Shown: in pieces, positions 16,813 through 26,445 of the stretch | How the letters are laid out: each line of letters begins with the position of its first letter | Numbering within the stretch: position 1 is the first letter of the stretch | Assembly (NCBI GenBank): GCA_021325615.1 | Contig: JAJPGU010000032.1 | Location: 53,222 to 117,221 of the forward strand | Direction: 5' to 3' | DNA from: Nitrososphaerota archaeon | Lineage (GTDB): Archaea; Thermoproteota; Nitrososphaeria; Nitrososphaerales; Nitrosopumilaceae | DNA: 64,000 bases | The notes under the pieces: generated by a model | Database searches by the model: none | The model's input: the letters and a program-made list of their open reading frames with translations, nothing else | What the model was told of the DNA's origin: nothing | Made by a program: the position numbers and the translations under genes

Positions 16813-17292
16813 CTACTGGACGTTAAAGGTGGCTGTCACGTTTATGTCGTTTCGGTATGATTTGTCCTTCATGTCAGCCACAATTTGGTAGGTTCCGGTG
16901 CTGTTAATGAGAGGCAAGAATGCGTGGTGCATTGGGAGCGTGGAATTTGTCTGGGCAAAACACTGTGAAAAGTACGCGTTCTGGGCTACCGCTTGTTTTG
17001 GCTGCGTTCCGAGGTTGTATACGGTCATGTAAAGGTCACCGCAATCAAAGGCCGTGTCGTTCACCCTGACGGTAAAGCTAATGGGCGAGGACAGGGAGTA
17101 GGTGTTGTTTAGATTCAATATCCTGATGTCTGGGCTTCCAACCTGGGACGGCGGAGTTACGAATGTAATCTGCATGAAGTTTAGTTGCCTGTCGGGTTGT
17201 GCAAGGACGTTTGACAACACATATCCCCCGAGTATCACCGAAATTACCACGGGAAGTACAAAAACAACATAAGCAATTTTCCTTGCACCCAT
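16813..17292 (-). CDS. membrane-anchored or secreted hypothetical protein
   Basis: A 159-residue protein with a single N-terminal hydrophobic segment (residues about 6-28, IAYVVFVLPVVISVILGGYVL) that is either a signal peptide or an uncleaved anchor. An extracellular beta-rich domain follows (ISFTVRVNDTAFDCGDLYMTVYNLG, YQIVADMKDKSY). Two Cys residues could form a disulfide, and several N-x-S/T sequons fit archaeal surface glycosylation. No family recognised. It lies alone between the TFE-beta-like gene and the divergent OLD gene. Confidence 0.7.
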   Translation of the reverse strand: MGARKIAYVVFVLPVVISVILGGYVLSNVLAQPDRQLNFMQITFVTPPSQVGSPDIRILNLNNTYSLSSPISFTVRVNDTAFDCGDLYMTVYNLGTQPKQAVAQNAYFSQCFAQTNSTLPMHHAFLPLINSTGTYQIVADMKDKSYRNDINVTATFNVQ

Positions 17293-17400
17293 TTCGTAAT
17301 CTAACCGCTTGAATTCCCTTATATCTATTTGGTCGAGGCATCAACGCACATGACAAATTTGACGAATAAGTTAAATCACAGACAAGGACAATAGCGCTAG

Positions 17401-19482
17401 ATGCGACTTAGGAAGTTCAGGGTTAGAGCTTACAGATGTATTCATGATTCCGGGGAGATTAAAGTTGGGGACCTGGCCGCCTTTGTCGGGAGAAACGAGA
17501 GCGGCAAGACTACAATACTAGAAGCCCTCACTCTTCTCAACAAGGACCAGAAGACTTCTGAGCTGGACCTCTGCGATGAGATGACGGAGGAGCTCAAGTC
17601 GGAAATCAAGCTTGCCGAAGGAGAGTTTGAGCTCAACGAAAAAGAGACGGCCCTCATCAGGGAAAAGTTCCCAAACCTTCAGGACATAAGAAAGCTCAAG
17701 ATATTCAGGACTAACAAGAACCTCAGGATACAATATGATTTTGGCGACATCAAGATAAGCGGAGAGGCAAGTAAAAGGCTGAATTCCTGGGAGAACTTTG
17801 TCGAGAGAATCCAAGACTTTGTCAATTCCATGCCAAATGAGATCCGCATCAGGATTGATACGAAATTCCTTTTGGCCCCTCCACCTAGAACGAGAGAATC
17901 CTTCATGAATACCATGGCCGAGTTCAACAACAACATCTATCTTATTGCCTCCGAGGATCCGCGCATTATATCCGATTGGAAAAGAATCTACCAGGATTTG
18001 GATTACATTTTTGACAACATGCTGGTAGGTACAACGGAAAGGTCTGCCCTAGAAAACTTCATCGAGGATAAGCTTCACCCCAGGTTCGTGTATTTTTCGG
18101 ATTACAAGAAAATCCTCGGGAACATAGACCTCGAGGAATTCGTAAGGGAGACAAAGGGGATAAGGCCCAAAGGGCTGGAATATATCGAAGAGTTTGACAA
18201 GGCCGAAACCGTAATGAATTTGTTTTATCTAGCCGACTTGGATGCCCAGAAGCTTGAGGAGGCGCAGAACAGCCCCTCTAGACTGATAAAGCTGCTTCAC
18301 ACAGCAAGCAGAAAGCTCAGCGACAGGCTCAACCCCGCATGGAAAGGAGACCCAATTCACGTGGAGCTGAGGTGGAATCCAGGAAATATTTTGAGCGTGG
18401 TAATATCCGATGTCCACAAGGACGGCACCATTACGAATACGGGGCTGCTGAATAGGAGGGCGGAGGGTTTCAAGTGGACGTTTTCATTCATTGTGAACTT
18501 TGCCGCGGAAACCCAGAAGGCGGAGTTGAAGGAGGCCATACTCCTGCTAGACGAGCCCGCGAGAAACCTACATCCCGCACAGCAGAGAGGCATATCAGAC
18601 CTGCTCAAGGGCCTAGCAGGGTCCAACCAGATACTGTATGCGACCCATTCCCCTTTCATGATATTTGACTATACGCCTGGAAACCTGCTGGTGGTAGAAC
18701 TGGACAAGAGAAAACACCTTAGCCACATCTACTATGATTATTGGAATGCCGACGACCAGACACTCATCCCCATCTTATACGGTCTTTCCAGAGGTCTGAC
18801 AGAGTCGATTACCGACAGGCAGATAGGGTTCAACTCAAGGCCGGTCATAATCGTAGAGACAATGTCTGACAGCATGTACCTCAACGCATTTGACAAATTC
18901 CTAAAGGATCCCAACCTATCCATGAATCCGCTCAATGTTGTTCCAGCATATAGTAAGAACTCCGTCATGGCCCTAGCAATTTTTTACAGGAATCATGGAT
19001 ACGACACCTTCGTCCTGCTTGACAATACAGAAGAGTCATCCCAAATTGCCTCCCAGCTGGAGACTAATCAATTCAAGAAAGTACAGATGATTTTCTTTGA
19101 ACTTGGGGGGCAGACAAAACAGTTCCTAGAAGACCTCATAGCTGACGACGATTATCTCTATGCGGTAAACCAGACGTACGAGGTCAAGCTCCGAAAGGAG
19201 GGATACAAGGCCCTCACCAAGGAGGTAGTTTCTTCAAAGGGCAGGAAGAGCATAATTGACAACCTAAACGAGATCTGGAAGGAAAACCAGCACCTCGGGT
19301 GGGAGAAGTTTGACAGGGAGGAGATATGCAGGTACATCTGCGAGAAGATTGCAATCAACGAAACGGACTTTCTTACCGACAAGACCAAGGACCAGTTCAG
19401 GTCCCTCTACAGGCTGATAGCGGAGCGCATAAGACAAAACCAGAACCTTGTCTCACAGACAACCCTCCCATATTCCCGATGA
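17401..19482 (+). CDS. OLD-family AAA ATPase/TOPRIM nuclease-like protein
   Basis: A 693-residue protein with the architecture of class 1 overcoming-lysogenisation-defect proteins. An ABC/SMC-like ATPase has Walker A GRNESGKTT at residues 30-38 and Walker B AILLLDEPARNLHP near residue 380, followed by the switch His in LYATHSPFMI. A C-terminal TOPRIM-like region follows with VIIVETMSDSMY and FVLLDNTEES. The TOPRIM Glu and first Asp are kept, but the usual VEG and DxD patterns are altered, so nuclease activity is uncertain. The family acts in phage exclusion and DNA processing. It is monocistronic with no partner helicase adjacent. Confidence 0.75.
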   Translation: MRLRKFRVRAYRCIHDSGEIKVGDLAAFVGRNESGKTTILEALTLLNKDQKTSELDLCDEMTEELKSEIKLAEGEFELNEKETALIREKFPNLQDIRKLKIFRTNKNLRIQYDFGDIKISGEASKRLNSWENFVERIQDFVNSMPNEIRIRIDTKFLLAPPPRTRESFMNTMAEFNNNIYLIASEDPRIISDWKRIYQDLDYIFDNMLVGTTERSALENFIEDKLHPRFVYFSDYKKILGNIDLEEFVRETKGIRPKGLEYIEEFDKAETVMNLFYLADLDAQKLEEAQNSPSRLIKLLHTASRKLSDRLNPAWKGDPIHVELRWNPGNILSVVISDVHKDGTITNTGLLNRRAEGFKWTFSFIVNFAAETQKAELKEAILLLDEPARNLHPAQQRGISDLLKGLAGSNQILYATHSPFMIFDYTPGNLLVVELDKRKHLSHIYYDYWNADDQTLIPILYGLSRGLTESITDRQIGFNSRPVIIVETMSDSMYLNAFDKFLKDPNLSMNPLNVVPAYSKNSVMALAIFYRNHGYDTFVLLDNTEESSQIASQLETNQFKKVQMIFFELGGQTKQFLEDLIADDDYLYAVNQTYEVKLRKEGYKALTKEVVSSKGRKSIIDNLNEIWKENQHLGWEKFDREEICRYICEKIAINETDFLTDKTKDQFRSLYRLIAERIRQNQNLVSQTTLPYSR

Positions 19483-19582
19483 GAAAGATTTGCGGTTTTT
19501 TGCCCCACCTTCCACATCCTGAAAAGGACGATTCATCATTAAGATTTAATTTAGAGGCGGATCGCTTCTTCCCTTGGATGGA

Positions 19583-21736
19583 ATGCTGACAAAATCTAGA
19601 TTATTTTTAGCTTTAGCAATAGGCATGGTTGTGGCTTTCTTGCCGGCGGCGCATGGATTGCCCCAGATGGCGACGGTCACCGCAACAACCGAAGGAGGCA
19701 AGACCATGCTTCAGCTAACGAACAGCCCGTCCAGCACCTCAGACATTTCCTCCTTCACCCTCGAGATAAAAAACGGCAATTTTGAGTCATTTACGCTTCA
19801 GAACGGCTGGGTGGGAAAAAAGACATCTCCGACCACCATAGCCTTTCTTTCCTCAAATCCGATAAAACCCGGGGAATCCACCACGTTTTACCTCACCACT
19901 GACCAGGCAGCTCCTGACCTAGCATGGACGGCCTCTGACCAAGACAACAACCAGGTTGGCCTAGGAGAGATAGGGGCTCCGACCCAGCAACCAAGCTCGC
20001 CCTCAAACCAGACAAGTCCGGGCAACCCCCCGCCAGGCGCGCCTCAGGAACAGCCAAAGCCAAATCCCGGAATACTCGACATGTCGACATTTAGGATAAT
20101 TCCGTCCACGCCGGCCCCAGGTTTCGATGTCAGGGTAGTCGGGCAGAGCTTTGCATCAGCAACGCCCCTCAGCCTGTACCTTGGAGACCAGCAGATTGAC
20201 ACCTTTTCATCGGACAACAACGGAAATTTTGTTGTCACCGCCACAATTCCCCAGTCCCAGCAGACCGGAAGTGTAAATTTTGTTCTAAAGGACAGGGAAA
20301 ACAACGAGAAGACATTTACCACAACCATACAGCCGGCTCCCCAGCCAAGGGGCGGGACTCCTCAATCCATCCCATTGACGGTAAATGTAGATCCTGTCCT
20401 ACATCCCGGTGACACAGGTACGATAAGCGGGACCTCCGACGCTGGCAGTACAGTTACCATCTCCATCCTTGATTCTAACAGCACAAGTATAACGACCTTC
20501 ACGGCCACAGCAGACAAGGACGGGAACTACATCGTGTCACAACCGATTCCAACTGACAGGCCCTTTGGCAAGTACACGGTTTCCGTGTCAAACGGCAAGG
20601 ATCAGGTTTCAAAGGAATACTCCGTTACCTCATCCCATTCGCTAATCATACAAACATCCCAGAAGAGGTACAACCCTGGTGACACCGTAGTCATAAACGG
20701 CACCTCCATTTCCAACGAACCGGTATCCATAGTCGTGACAGATCAGACAGGAAACCAGGTCTATGCCAAGGACCTTAACGTCACAGCCAGCGGAAAAATT
20801 TCGACGTCATTCCCAATAAGCAATTCGGCAATCATAGGGACATACACCATCACAGCGTCGCAGGGAAGCGATCAGGTCAGCACCAACATTGGCGTGGGCG
20901 TAGACCCAGTCCAGATTCTGGTTGCCCATCTCGACAAGCTGAACTACCAAGTTACAGACAGGCCCCAGTTGAGCGTCTCTGGCACTCCGGGCTCGACGCT
21001 AAACTTGGTCATAATTGACCCGTCAGACAAGGAGAAATTCTCCGACACCGTCCTGCTTGGACAGGATGGTTTTGCGACATATTCCTTTAACCTGACATCG
21101 TACACCCCTGGAATCTACTCACTTGCACTTACAAGAGGTAATGACAAGGTGGTGAAGGACTTTGCGGTAGGTCTAGAAACTGGCTGTGGGCAGATAAGCC
21201 TCAGGACCGTCAAGGACACGTATTTTCCAGGCGACAACATACTTATTTTTGGGAATGCCAACCCTGACTGCATCATACAGATAGGATTGACCGATCCAAC
21301 CGGCGTGCAGACCAAGTCTGAACAGGAATTTGTTGACAAGTCCGGAATATTCTCGGCATTTGACTTTAGGATTCCTGACAACGGGGCTGCAGGTACGTGG
21401 AAGCTTGATGCCACAAGCGGAATAGACCACAAAAGCATACCCATAGTTGTCAAGTCAGAGTCGGAACTTACAGTCCAGCTGGACAAGAGCCCACCAGTCT
21501 ATAGCGCTGGTGACATTGTCAAGATCTCGGGAAGCGGGGCTGGACAGTCAGTAGGCGTCGTCATAGACCTCCTCGATGCAAGCAACAAGTCTCTGGAGAC
21601 GTTCCAGATCCAGTCAACAAACAGGGGAGACTATAGCACGGAATGGCTGATCCCCAAGACCTTCAGTTCCGGAACCTTTTCAATACAGGTGTCATGCATA
21701 GCCGGCAAGGTTTCCACGCCCATCACGATCCAGTAA
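19583..21736 (+). CDS. large secreted protein with Ig-like/macroglobulin-like repeats
   Basis: A surface protein of about 717 residues. The signal peptide is the first 28 or so residues (RLFLALAIGMVVAFLPAAHG). After a first beta domain comes a Pro/Gln/Ser-rich linker (about residues 130-165). About six repeats of roughly 90 residues then run to the C-terminus, each opening with a PGD element (YNPGDTVVINGTS, YFPGDNILIFGNA, YSAGDIVKISGSG) and closing with a G-x-Y/W-x-beta-strand. No C-terminal membrane helix or PEFG tag is present, so it must be held by other means or released. An in-frame TTG lies three codons upstream of the ATG chosen. Confidence 0.8.
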   Translation: MLTKSRLFLALAIGMVVAFLPAAHGLPQMATVTATTEGGKTMLQLTNSPSSTSDISSFTLEIKNGNFESFTLQNGWVGKKTSPTTIAFLSSNPIKPGESTTFYLTTDQAAPDLAWTASDQDNNQVGLGEIGAPTQQPSSPSNQTSPGNPPPGAPQEQPKPNPGILDMSTFRIIPSTPAPGFDVRVVGQSFASATPLSLYLGDQQIDTFSSDNNGNFVVTATIPQSQQTGSVNFVLKDRENNEKTFTTTIQPAPQPRGGTPQSIPLTVNVDPVLHPGDTGTISGTSDAGSTVTISILDSNSTSITTFTATADKDGNYIVSQPIPTDRPFGKYTVSVSNGKDQVSKEYSVTSSHSLIIQTSQKRYNPGDTVVINGTSISNEPVSIVVTDQTGNQVYAKDLNVTASGKISTSFPISNSAIIGTYTITASQGSDQVSTNIGVGVDPVQILVAHLDKLNYQVTDRPQLSVSGTPGSTLNLVIIDPSDKEKFSDTVLLGQDGFATYSFNLTSYTPGIYSLALTRGNDKVVKDFAVGLETGCGQISLRTVKDTYFPGDNILIFGNANPDCIIQIGLTDPTGVQTKSEQEFVDKSGIFSAFDFRIPDNGAAGTWKLDATSGIDHKSIPIVVKSESELTVQLDKSPPVYSAGDIVKISGSGAGQSVGVVIDLLDASNKSLETFQIQSTNRGDYSTEWLIPKTFSSGTFSIQVSCIAGKVSTPITIQ

Positions 21737-21777
21737 CTTCAGAAATATTTTTTACATCCACAGATTGTGAAGCATTT

Positions 21778-22290
21778 GTGAACCTAAAGGAAAAGATCGC
21801 CGAGATTCCAGATTTCCCCAAGAAAGGGATACTTTTCAGGGACATTAGCCCCCTTTTGCGTGATCCGTCAGCCCTCTCGCTTGTAATTGACGAGTTTTCA
21901 AAGCGCATCCATCCCAAGGACGTAGACGTCTTTGTTGGAATAGAATCCAGAGGCTTCCCACTTGCCTGTGCCATGGCCCTCAAGTATAACAAGGGGATGG
22001 TGATGGTTAGGAAGCAAGGAAAGCTCCCAGGCTCTACCCACAAACTGACATACAACATCGAATATGGGACGGCGACAATGGAGATTCAAAAGGATGCCAT
22101 AAAGAAAGGCGAAAAAGTGTTCATCTGTGACGACCTGCTGGCCACCGGAGGAACGGCAAAGGCTGCAGCCAAGCTAGTTGAGAAGATAGGAGGAACGGTC
22201 ACAGGTTTTGCCTTCATCATTGAACTGACAGACCTCAAGGGGTCAAAGGCAATCAAGGACTACAGATACGAATCGCTGGTGAAATATTGA
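21778..22290 (+). CDS. apt: adenine phosphoribosyltransferase
   Basis: A 170-residue salvage enzyme making AMP from adenine and PRPP. The GTG at 21778 gives the family start [26 protein letters not shown]. The PRPP-binding loop is [22 protein letters not shown]. The open frame upstream runs back into the previous gene and is not used. Its stop overlaps the TTG start of mtnP by 3 bases. The pairing is logical, because MTA phosphorylase releases the adenine that Apt reuses. Confidence 0.95.
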   Translation: MNLKEKIAEIPDFPKKGILFRDISPLLRDPSALSLVIDEFSKRIHPKDVDVFVGIESRGFPLACAMALKYNKGMVMVRKQGKLPGSTHKLTYNIEYGTATMEIQKDAIKKGEKVFICDDLLATGGTAKAAAKLVEKIGGTVTGFAFIIELTDLKGSKAIKDYRYESLVKY

Positions 22291-23081
22291 CGGAACAGGC
22301 CGAGATCGGGATATTTGGGGGGACTGGGATTTATGATCCCGGACTACTAACAGAAAGCAAGGAAGTCACGATAGACACGCCCTTTGGAAAGACGTCGGAT
22401 TCCATTACGGTCGGCATTTACAAGGGTAGGAGGGTCGCCTTCATGCCAAGGCATGGTCGAAAGCACACCATACCTCCACACATGATAAACTTCAGGGCAA
22501 ACATCTGGGCTTTCAAGGAAATGGGCGTCAAAAGAATCATAGCCCCCTCCGCGGTGGGCAGCCTCCAAGAGAAGCTAAGGCCCGGGGATTTTGTAATCCC
22601 GATGCAGTTCATCGATTTTACCAAGTCAAGAAAATACACATTTTATGAGGACGGTAAGGTCATACACATTTCTGTTGCAGACCCCTTCTGTCCAGAGCTT
22701 CAAGCCTCCGTCTACAGTGCGGCAAAAAAGATAGACCTCCAGCTGCACAAGGACGCGACATACATATGCATAGAAGGCCCGAGGTTTTCCACTAGGGCCG
22801 AGTCACGGTTCTACAAGGATGTCATAGGGGCCGACATCATAGGAATGACCCTCGTACCCGAGTGCCAGCTTGCCAGGGAGGCTCAGATGTGCTATGTTTC
22901 AGTATCCACCGTCACAGATTATGACGTATGGGCGCAAAAGCCCGTGACGGCCAAGGAGGTGCTTGAGACGCTCTCAAAGAACGTCAGCACCACAAAGAAC
23001 CTCCTAGGGGTGCTTCTTGAAATCATACCCGACGAAAGGGGATGTTCATGTTCCAGGGCCCTTGACGAAGCGGGGCTCTAG
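22287..23081 (+). CDS. mtnP: S-methyl-5'-thioadenosine phosphorylase
   Basis: A 264-residue phosphorylase splitting methylthioadenosine into adenine and methylthioribose-1-phosphate. It has the phosphate loop [24 protein letters not shown], the purine-site [16 protein letters not shown] and TDYDVW, whose Asp residues distinguish the adenosine-type enzymes from guanosine/inosine phosphorylases. The C-terminal CSCSRAL pair of cysteines resembles the disulfide-forming CxC of thermophilic homologues. The start is TTG, overlapping the apt stop. Confidence 0.95.
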   Translation: MTEQAEIGIFGGTGIYDPGLLTESKEVTIDTPFGKTSDSITVGIYKGRRVAFMPRHGRKHTIPPHMINFRANIWAFKEMGVKRIIAPSAVGSLQEKLRPGDFVIPMQFIDFTKSRKYTFYEDGKVIHISVADPFCPELQASVYSAAKKIDLQLHKDATYICIEGPRFSTRAESRFYKDVIGADIIGMTLVPECQLAREAQMCYVSVSTVTDYDVWAQKPVTAKEVLETLSKNVSTTKNLLGVLLEIIPDERGCSCSRALDEAGL

Positions 23082-23362
23082 CTGTCCGCGAATGATTCCT
23101 TTTTCAGGCCTTCTGGAAGGGTAATGTCCCCACGAACCAGTCTTTGCTGTAGCTCGTTTATGACCTCGTCGACATCATATCCCATCTTTACAAGTTCCTT
23201 CTCTACCGCCTTTGAAATTTTTGCCCCTATGTTATGTCCGCCTATCCTTCCAAATGCGATAGCGCTGAACTTGAAGGAAGTGCCGTCTATGGTAAAAACT
23301 CCGGTAATCTTGGCTGCTATCTGGCTTCCATGAACGTTGTTTATTCGTACGTCAAGATTCAT
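23078..23362 (-). CDS. conserved-looking small hypothetical protein
   Basis: A 94-residue soluble protein. It is beta-rich at the N-terminus ([38 protein letters not shown]) and has a helical second half that includes [28 protein letters not shown]. No recognised family. It overlaps the mtnP stop by 4 bases tail to tail and begins 8 bases after the next minus-strand gene ends, so it is likely in an operon with the zinc-binding protein and the HTH regulator upstream. Confidence 0.7.
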   Translation of the reverse strand: MNLDVRINNVHGSQIAAKITGVFTIDGTSFKFSAIAFGRIGGHNIGAKISKAVEKELVKMGYDVDEVINELQQRLVRGDITLPEGLKKESFADS

Positions 23363-23370
23363 GCTAGATG

Positions 23371-23769
23371 CTATATCTCGATTGCCTTGTTTATCGAATT
23401 TTCAATTAAAAAGTTCCAGTGCTTGTCGTCCTCGACCTTAAAGTCCTTTACCTTTAGCGTTATGACCTTTTCTCCCAGACACTCGTGTTGGATTTCATCG
23501 TCCTTTTTTACCTTCACAAGTTTCCATTTTTCCTTGTGTTTTTTTAGGTTGCACAGTAGGACTGACCATTTTTGATCCGATGAAATTTTGGGCATTCCGA
23601 CATAGTCTACTATGCTGTCAATCCCGAGTTGTTTTTCCTCACAGAATACCTTCTTGCACTTTACGCAGCGCCACGAATCAACCGAACCGATGGTTCTTTT
23701 TTCGTAATTTATGTTGGTGACTCCAAAGTAAACTATCTCATGTTTGCAGGTATCTTGATCCACAGACAT
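23371..23769 (-). CDS. hypothetical protein with Cys pair
   Basis: A 132-residue protein if started at the ATG 23769 (MSVDQDTCKHEIVYFG); an upstream in-frame ATG at 23811 would overlap the HTH gene. Cys and His residues C-K-H-E near the start and WRCVKCKKVFC about 30 residues later could bind zinc. The C-terminal half is mixed alpha/beta and Lys-rich (KEKWKLVKVKKDDEIQHE). Unknown function. The position directly after a TrmB-like regulator suggests joint expression. Confidence 0.6.
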   Translation of the reverse strand: MSVDQDTCKHEIVYFGVTNINYEKRTIGSVDSWRCVKCKKVFCEEKQLGIDSIVDYVGMPKISSDQKWSVLLCNLKKHKEKWKLVKVKKDDEIQHECLGEKVITLKVKDFKVEDDKHWNFLIENSINKAIEI

Positions 23770-23791
23770 TGTTCCTTTTCCACATTGGGTT

Positions 23792-24175
23792 CTATTTAGT
23801 CCTTGCATCATCGTACGGTTTTTCCAAAACTATTGAGATGTTGTCTACAAGAAGATTCTTTTTAAAAGGAATGTTTTCCCTTTGGCACATTCTCCGATAC
23901 ATGTTTACCACGGCAAACCTTGGATGCGTTGACTCGAATTGGGTCTCGGTTATGTCAATGAACCCGCCGAGTTCGACTAGACTACGGGCTACTTCGAGAG
24001 CGTGTGAGGCTGTCATTCCGAGGTCATGAGAGATTTCATTTGATGTCTTTTTCCCGCCCTTAACGACGAGGACGAAAACCTTAGCCTGTTCCGGCGTGAG
24101 TTTGAGTTCTGAGACCAGGTTTTGCTCAACGCTGTCCATGTTCACGCTCATATTTGCAGGAAAAGCTTTCGCCAT
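23792..24175 (-). CDS. TrmB-like winged-helix transcriptional regulator
   Basis: A 127-residue DNA-binding protein with a winged-helix core. LTPEQAKVFVLVVKGGKKTSNEISHDLGMTASHALEVARSLVELGGF has the helix 1-turn-recognition-helix spacing of TrmB/MarR-type regulators. It lacks a C-terminal sugar-binding domain. The last 40 residues are probably a dimerisation segment. It is divergent from ubiX with a 53-base gap, so it could regulate ubiX or its own operon; this is inference from position only. Confidence 0.7.
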   Translation of the reverse strand: MAKAFPANMSVNMDSVEQNLVSELKLTPEQAKVFVLVVKGGKKTSNEISHDLGMTASHALEVARSLVELGGFIDITETQFESTHPRFAVVNMYRRMCQRENIPFKKNLLVDNISIVLEKPYDDARTK

Positions 24176-24228
24176 AATTAAAGTGTCAAAAACTATGAAA
24201 TTAAATAGCGAATAGGGATAGTCTCATC

Positions 24229-24804
24229 ATGAGGATCGTGGTAGGCATTACCGGTAGCTCGGGAATAATATATGGTGTCAGAATGCTGGAGGTCCTCAAG
24301 CGTTTCAAGGTAGACACCCACCTCGTAATGACGGAATGGGCCAAGAAGTGCCTCGTTCTAGAAACAGACTTTGATTTGAAGTATGTCAAATCCCTTGCCA
24401 GCAGCGTGTCTGAAGATACTAACATGGCTGCTAGCGTCTCAAGTGGAACATACAAGACTGACGGGATGATAATAATTCCGTGCAGCATGAAAACTCTTTC
24501 AAGCATCGCCAATGGATATGAGGAAACCTTGGTTGCACGTGCAGCAGGGGTAACAATGAAGGAGGCACGAAAGCTGGTGATAGTTCCTAGGGAAACCCCA
24601 TTGACCAGCATCCACCTCGAAAACATGCTGAAGTTGGCAAGACTAGGCGTGGTCATCCTTCCTGCTATGCCTGGTTTCTACAACAAGCCAAAGGGAATAG
24701 AAGATATGATAAACCATGTTGTAGGAAAGTGTCTCGACCAGTTTGGAGTAGAACACGATCTTTTCAAGAGATGGGGAGCAATCGAGTATCCTGTAGAGAA
24801 CTAG
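24229..24804 (+). CDS. ubiX: UbiX-type flavin prenyltransferase
   Basis: A 191-residue flavoprotein that attaches a dimethylallyl group to FMN to make the prenylated cofactor used by UbiD decarboxylases. It shows the N-terminal GITGSSGIIYGVRMLE, the PCSMKTLSSIANGYEETLVARAA stretch and LVIVPRETPLTSIHLENMLKLA, all classical. No UbiD gene is in this window. The length is normal. Confidence 0.93.
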   Translation: MRIVVGITGSSGIIYGVRMLEVLKRFKVDTHLVMTEWAKKCLVLETDFDLKYVKSLASSVSEDTNMAASVSSGTYKTDGMIIIPCSMKTLSSIANGYEETLVARAAGVTMKEARKLVIVPRETPLTSIHLENMLKLARLGVVILPAMPGFYNKPKGIEDMINHVVGKCLDQFGVEHDLFKRWGAIEYPVEN

Positions 24805-24855
24805 TACATCAGAGGCTGCAGATAGTTTGGAAATTCAACGAGTGTTTATATTTGG

Positions 24856-25353
24856 ATGGATGGTTGTCTATACAGAAACAGCGTGACCAGCTACAAGAGT
24901 CGATATTCTAACGACAAGTCTTTCGATTTCATAATACCCCTGATGGTCCTATTGTTCCTAGGAGTAGTTTACGTGATCTCGCTGAGAAACGACACTGGGT
25001 ATGTCAGTTTCATACTGATAGGCATAACGGCAGCCATCATGATTTACTGGGTCAGGGTGCTCAAGAAGATGACAAAGGAGGTTCAGCCCCAGTACGCGCC
25101 CAAGGAATCAGAGACGAAAAACTGGGTATACGATCTCATCAAAGGGGAAAACGAGATTGTCTTTGTAGCAGAGGTGCCCGGTCCAGAAGACCAGGTAACA
25201 GTGAGGCTCATCGAGGGAGTCCTGTACGTGCGAGGATCAGGCCACTTCTCAAAAGAGGTGCCGATAGAGACCACCCCCGACATGGGAATCCACGATTTCA
25301 AATATAGGAACGGGGTACTGACTCTAAGGATAAAAAAACTAGAGGCTCTTTGA
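24856..25353 (+). CDS. membrane-anchored Hsp20/alpha-crystallin-like protein
   Basis: A 165-residue protein with two transmembrane helices (about residues 24-43 and 49-67) followed by a cytoplasmic or external alpha-crystallin-type domain. The domain shows WVYDLIKGENEIVFVAEVPG, VRLIEGVLYVRGSG and the C-terminal VLTLRIKK, the A-x-x-x-N-G-V-L-x-L-x-x-P-like end of small heat-shock proteins (here RNGVLTLRI). It would act as a holdase at the membrane. It overlaps the 3' end of top6A by 15 bases tail to tail. Confidence 0.75.
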   Translation: MDGCLYRNSVTSYKSRYSNDKSFDFIIPLMVLLFLGVVYVISLRNDTGYVSFILIGITAAIMIYWVRVLKKMTKEVQPQYAPKESETKNWVYDLIKGENEIVFVAEVPGPEDQVTVRLIEGVLYVRGSGHFSKEVPIETTPDMGIHDFKYRNGVLTLRIKKLEAL

Positions 25354-26445
25354 TTCTTCCAGTTTGGCTGGAAGGTACTTGTCAGTAATGTTTGTCAGCC
25401 CATACTTGGAGAATGCTTCAAGTTCGGCCTTCCTCTTTAGTTTCAAAAAGACCTCAAGTTGCTTTTTCCAGTTTCCTTCCTGGTACCTCGGGTCTTTTTG
25501 CAGGTCATAAATTCTCTTTATGTCGGACTCTGTCATCGGGATGGTTGGCAGTTTGTACTTTTCAATGTCCGTTGCCCAAACTCCGAGCCATTTTGCATCC
25601 GGCACCGTGAGCTCCCTCAGGTGCGCGGCGTTGGCCGAACCCGACTTGATTACCATGGCAATGTGTTCGCCATAAACGTCCCCGTCTGCAAGTATTACCA
25701 CCGGGAGGCCAAGTTCCTGGTTTAACCTTCGCAACAGACTCCTAGTGGACCTGGGTGCTTGTCCTGCCGTATCCACAATGATCGATTTGAATTTTTTATG
25801 GACATTCTCCTCGACAAACCTAGTAAAGAGACCACCCTTTTCAATGGCAATCACAAGCTCGGCGCTGGTATCAACAAGCTCGGCGCTACTGAGGCTTGGC
25901 CCTATCAGATATCCATCCGGATGGTCCGAGAGGTTTACCCTCTTGCCCTCGTAGCCTGGAACTGTGTATTCTATCGTCAGATCCCCAAACACGCTGCTTC
26001 TTTCCTCAGGGAAGATGTGAAATTCTTCACGGGGGCTTGAGGTAACGGCTTCAAGATCCACAATTATGTTGTCGGATTCTGGCTGATCCTCGAAATCGAT
26101 GCTAAAGGCCTGTGATGAGTAGTAAATATCTCTGAGGGTCGACGACTTGCCTTCCCTTACAAGCCTATTGACAAAAAATGCCAGCCATGCAAGTTGGGTG
26201 TATGACCTAAGCTGGGACATATTTCTTGAGCTCCTCACTGCCCGGGCATTCCCAAGTATATACTGCCGTATCTTCTTGTCATACACGATATTGTTCACGG
26301 ATCTGCTAGGAATGACAAACTGTGGGAATCGTCCCTGGTCTAGGTCGTTGTAAATGTTAATTCCGTGCTGCTGCAGGACCGAAAGGAGTTTCTCCTTTCT
26401 TGCCTCGGCGGTCTTTTGTCTATTGGATTTGTTCTTCAAGTTCAC
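25339..26445 (-). CDS. top6A: DNA topoisomerase VI subunit A
   Basis: A 368-residue Spo11-type DNA-cleaving subunit. The catalytic Tyr is in LRDIYYSSQ near residue 108. The TOPRIM metal site is IAIEKGG and ILADGDVYGEHI. The C-terminal region has WLGVWATDIEKYKLPTIPMTESD. With subunit B it relaxes supercoils and decatenates DNA by an ATP-driven double-strand passage. It overlaps the B subunit gene by 26 bases if the first Met is used, so the actual start may be slightly further in. Confidence 0.95.
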   Translation of the reverse strand: MNLKNKSNRQKTAEARKEKLLSVLQQHGINIYNDLDQGRFPQFVIPSRSVNNIVYDKKIRQYILGNARAVRSSRNMSQLRSYTQLAWLAFFVNRLVREGKSSTLRDIYYSSQAFSIDFEDQPESDNIIVDLEAVTSSPREEFHIFPEERSSVFGDLTIEYTVPGYEGKRVNLSDHPDGYLIGPSLSSAELVDTSAELVIAIEKGGLFTRFVEENVHKKFKSIIVDTAGQAPRSTRSLLRRLNQELGLPVVILADGDVYGEHIAMVIKSGSANAAHLRELTVPDAKWLGVWATDIEKYKLPTIPMTESDIKRIYDLQKDPRYQEGNWKKQLEVFLKLKRKAELEAFSKYGLTNITDKYLPAKLEESKSL

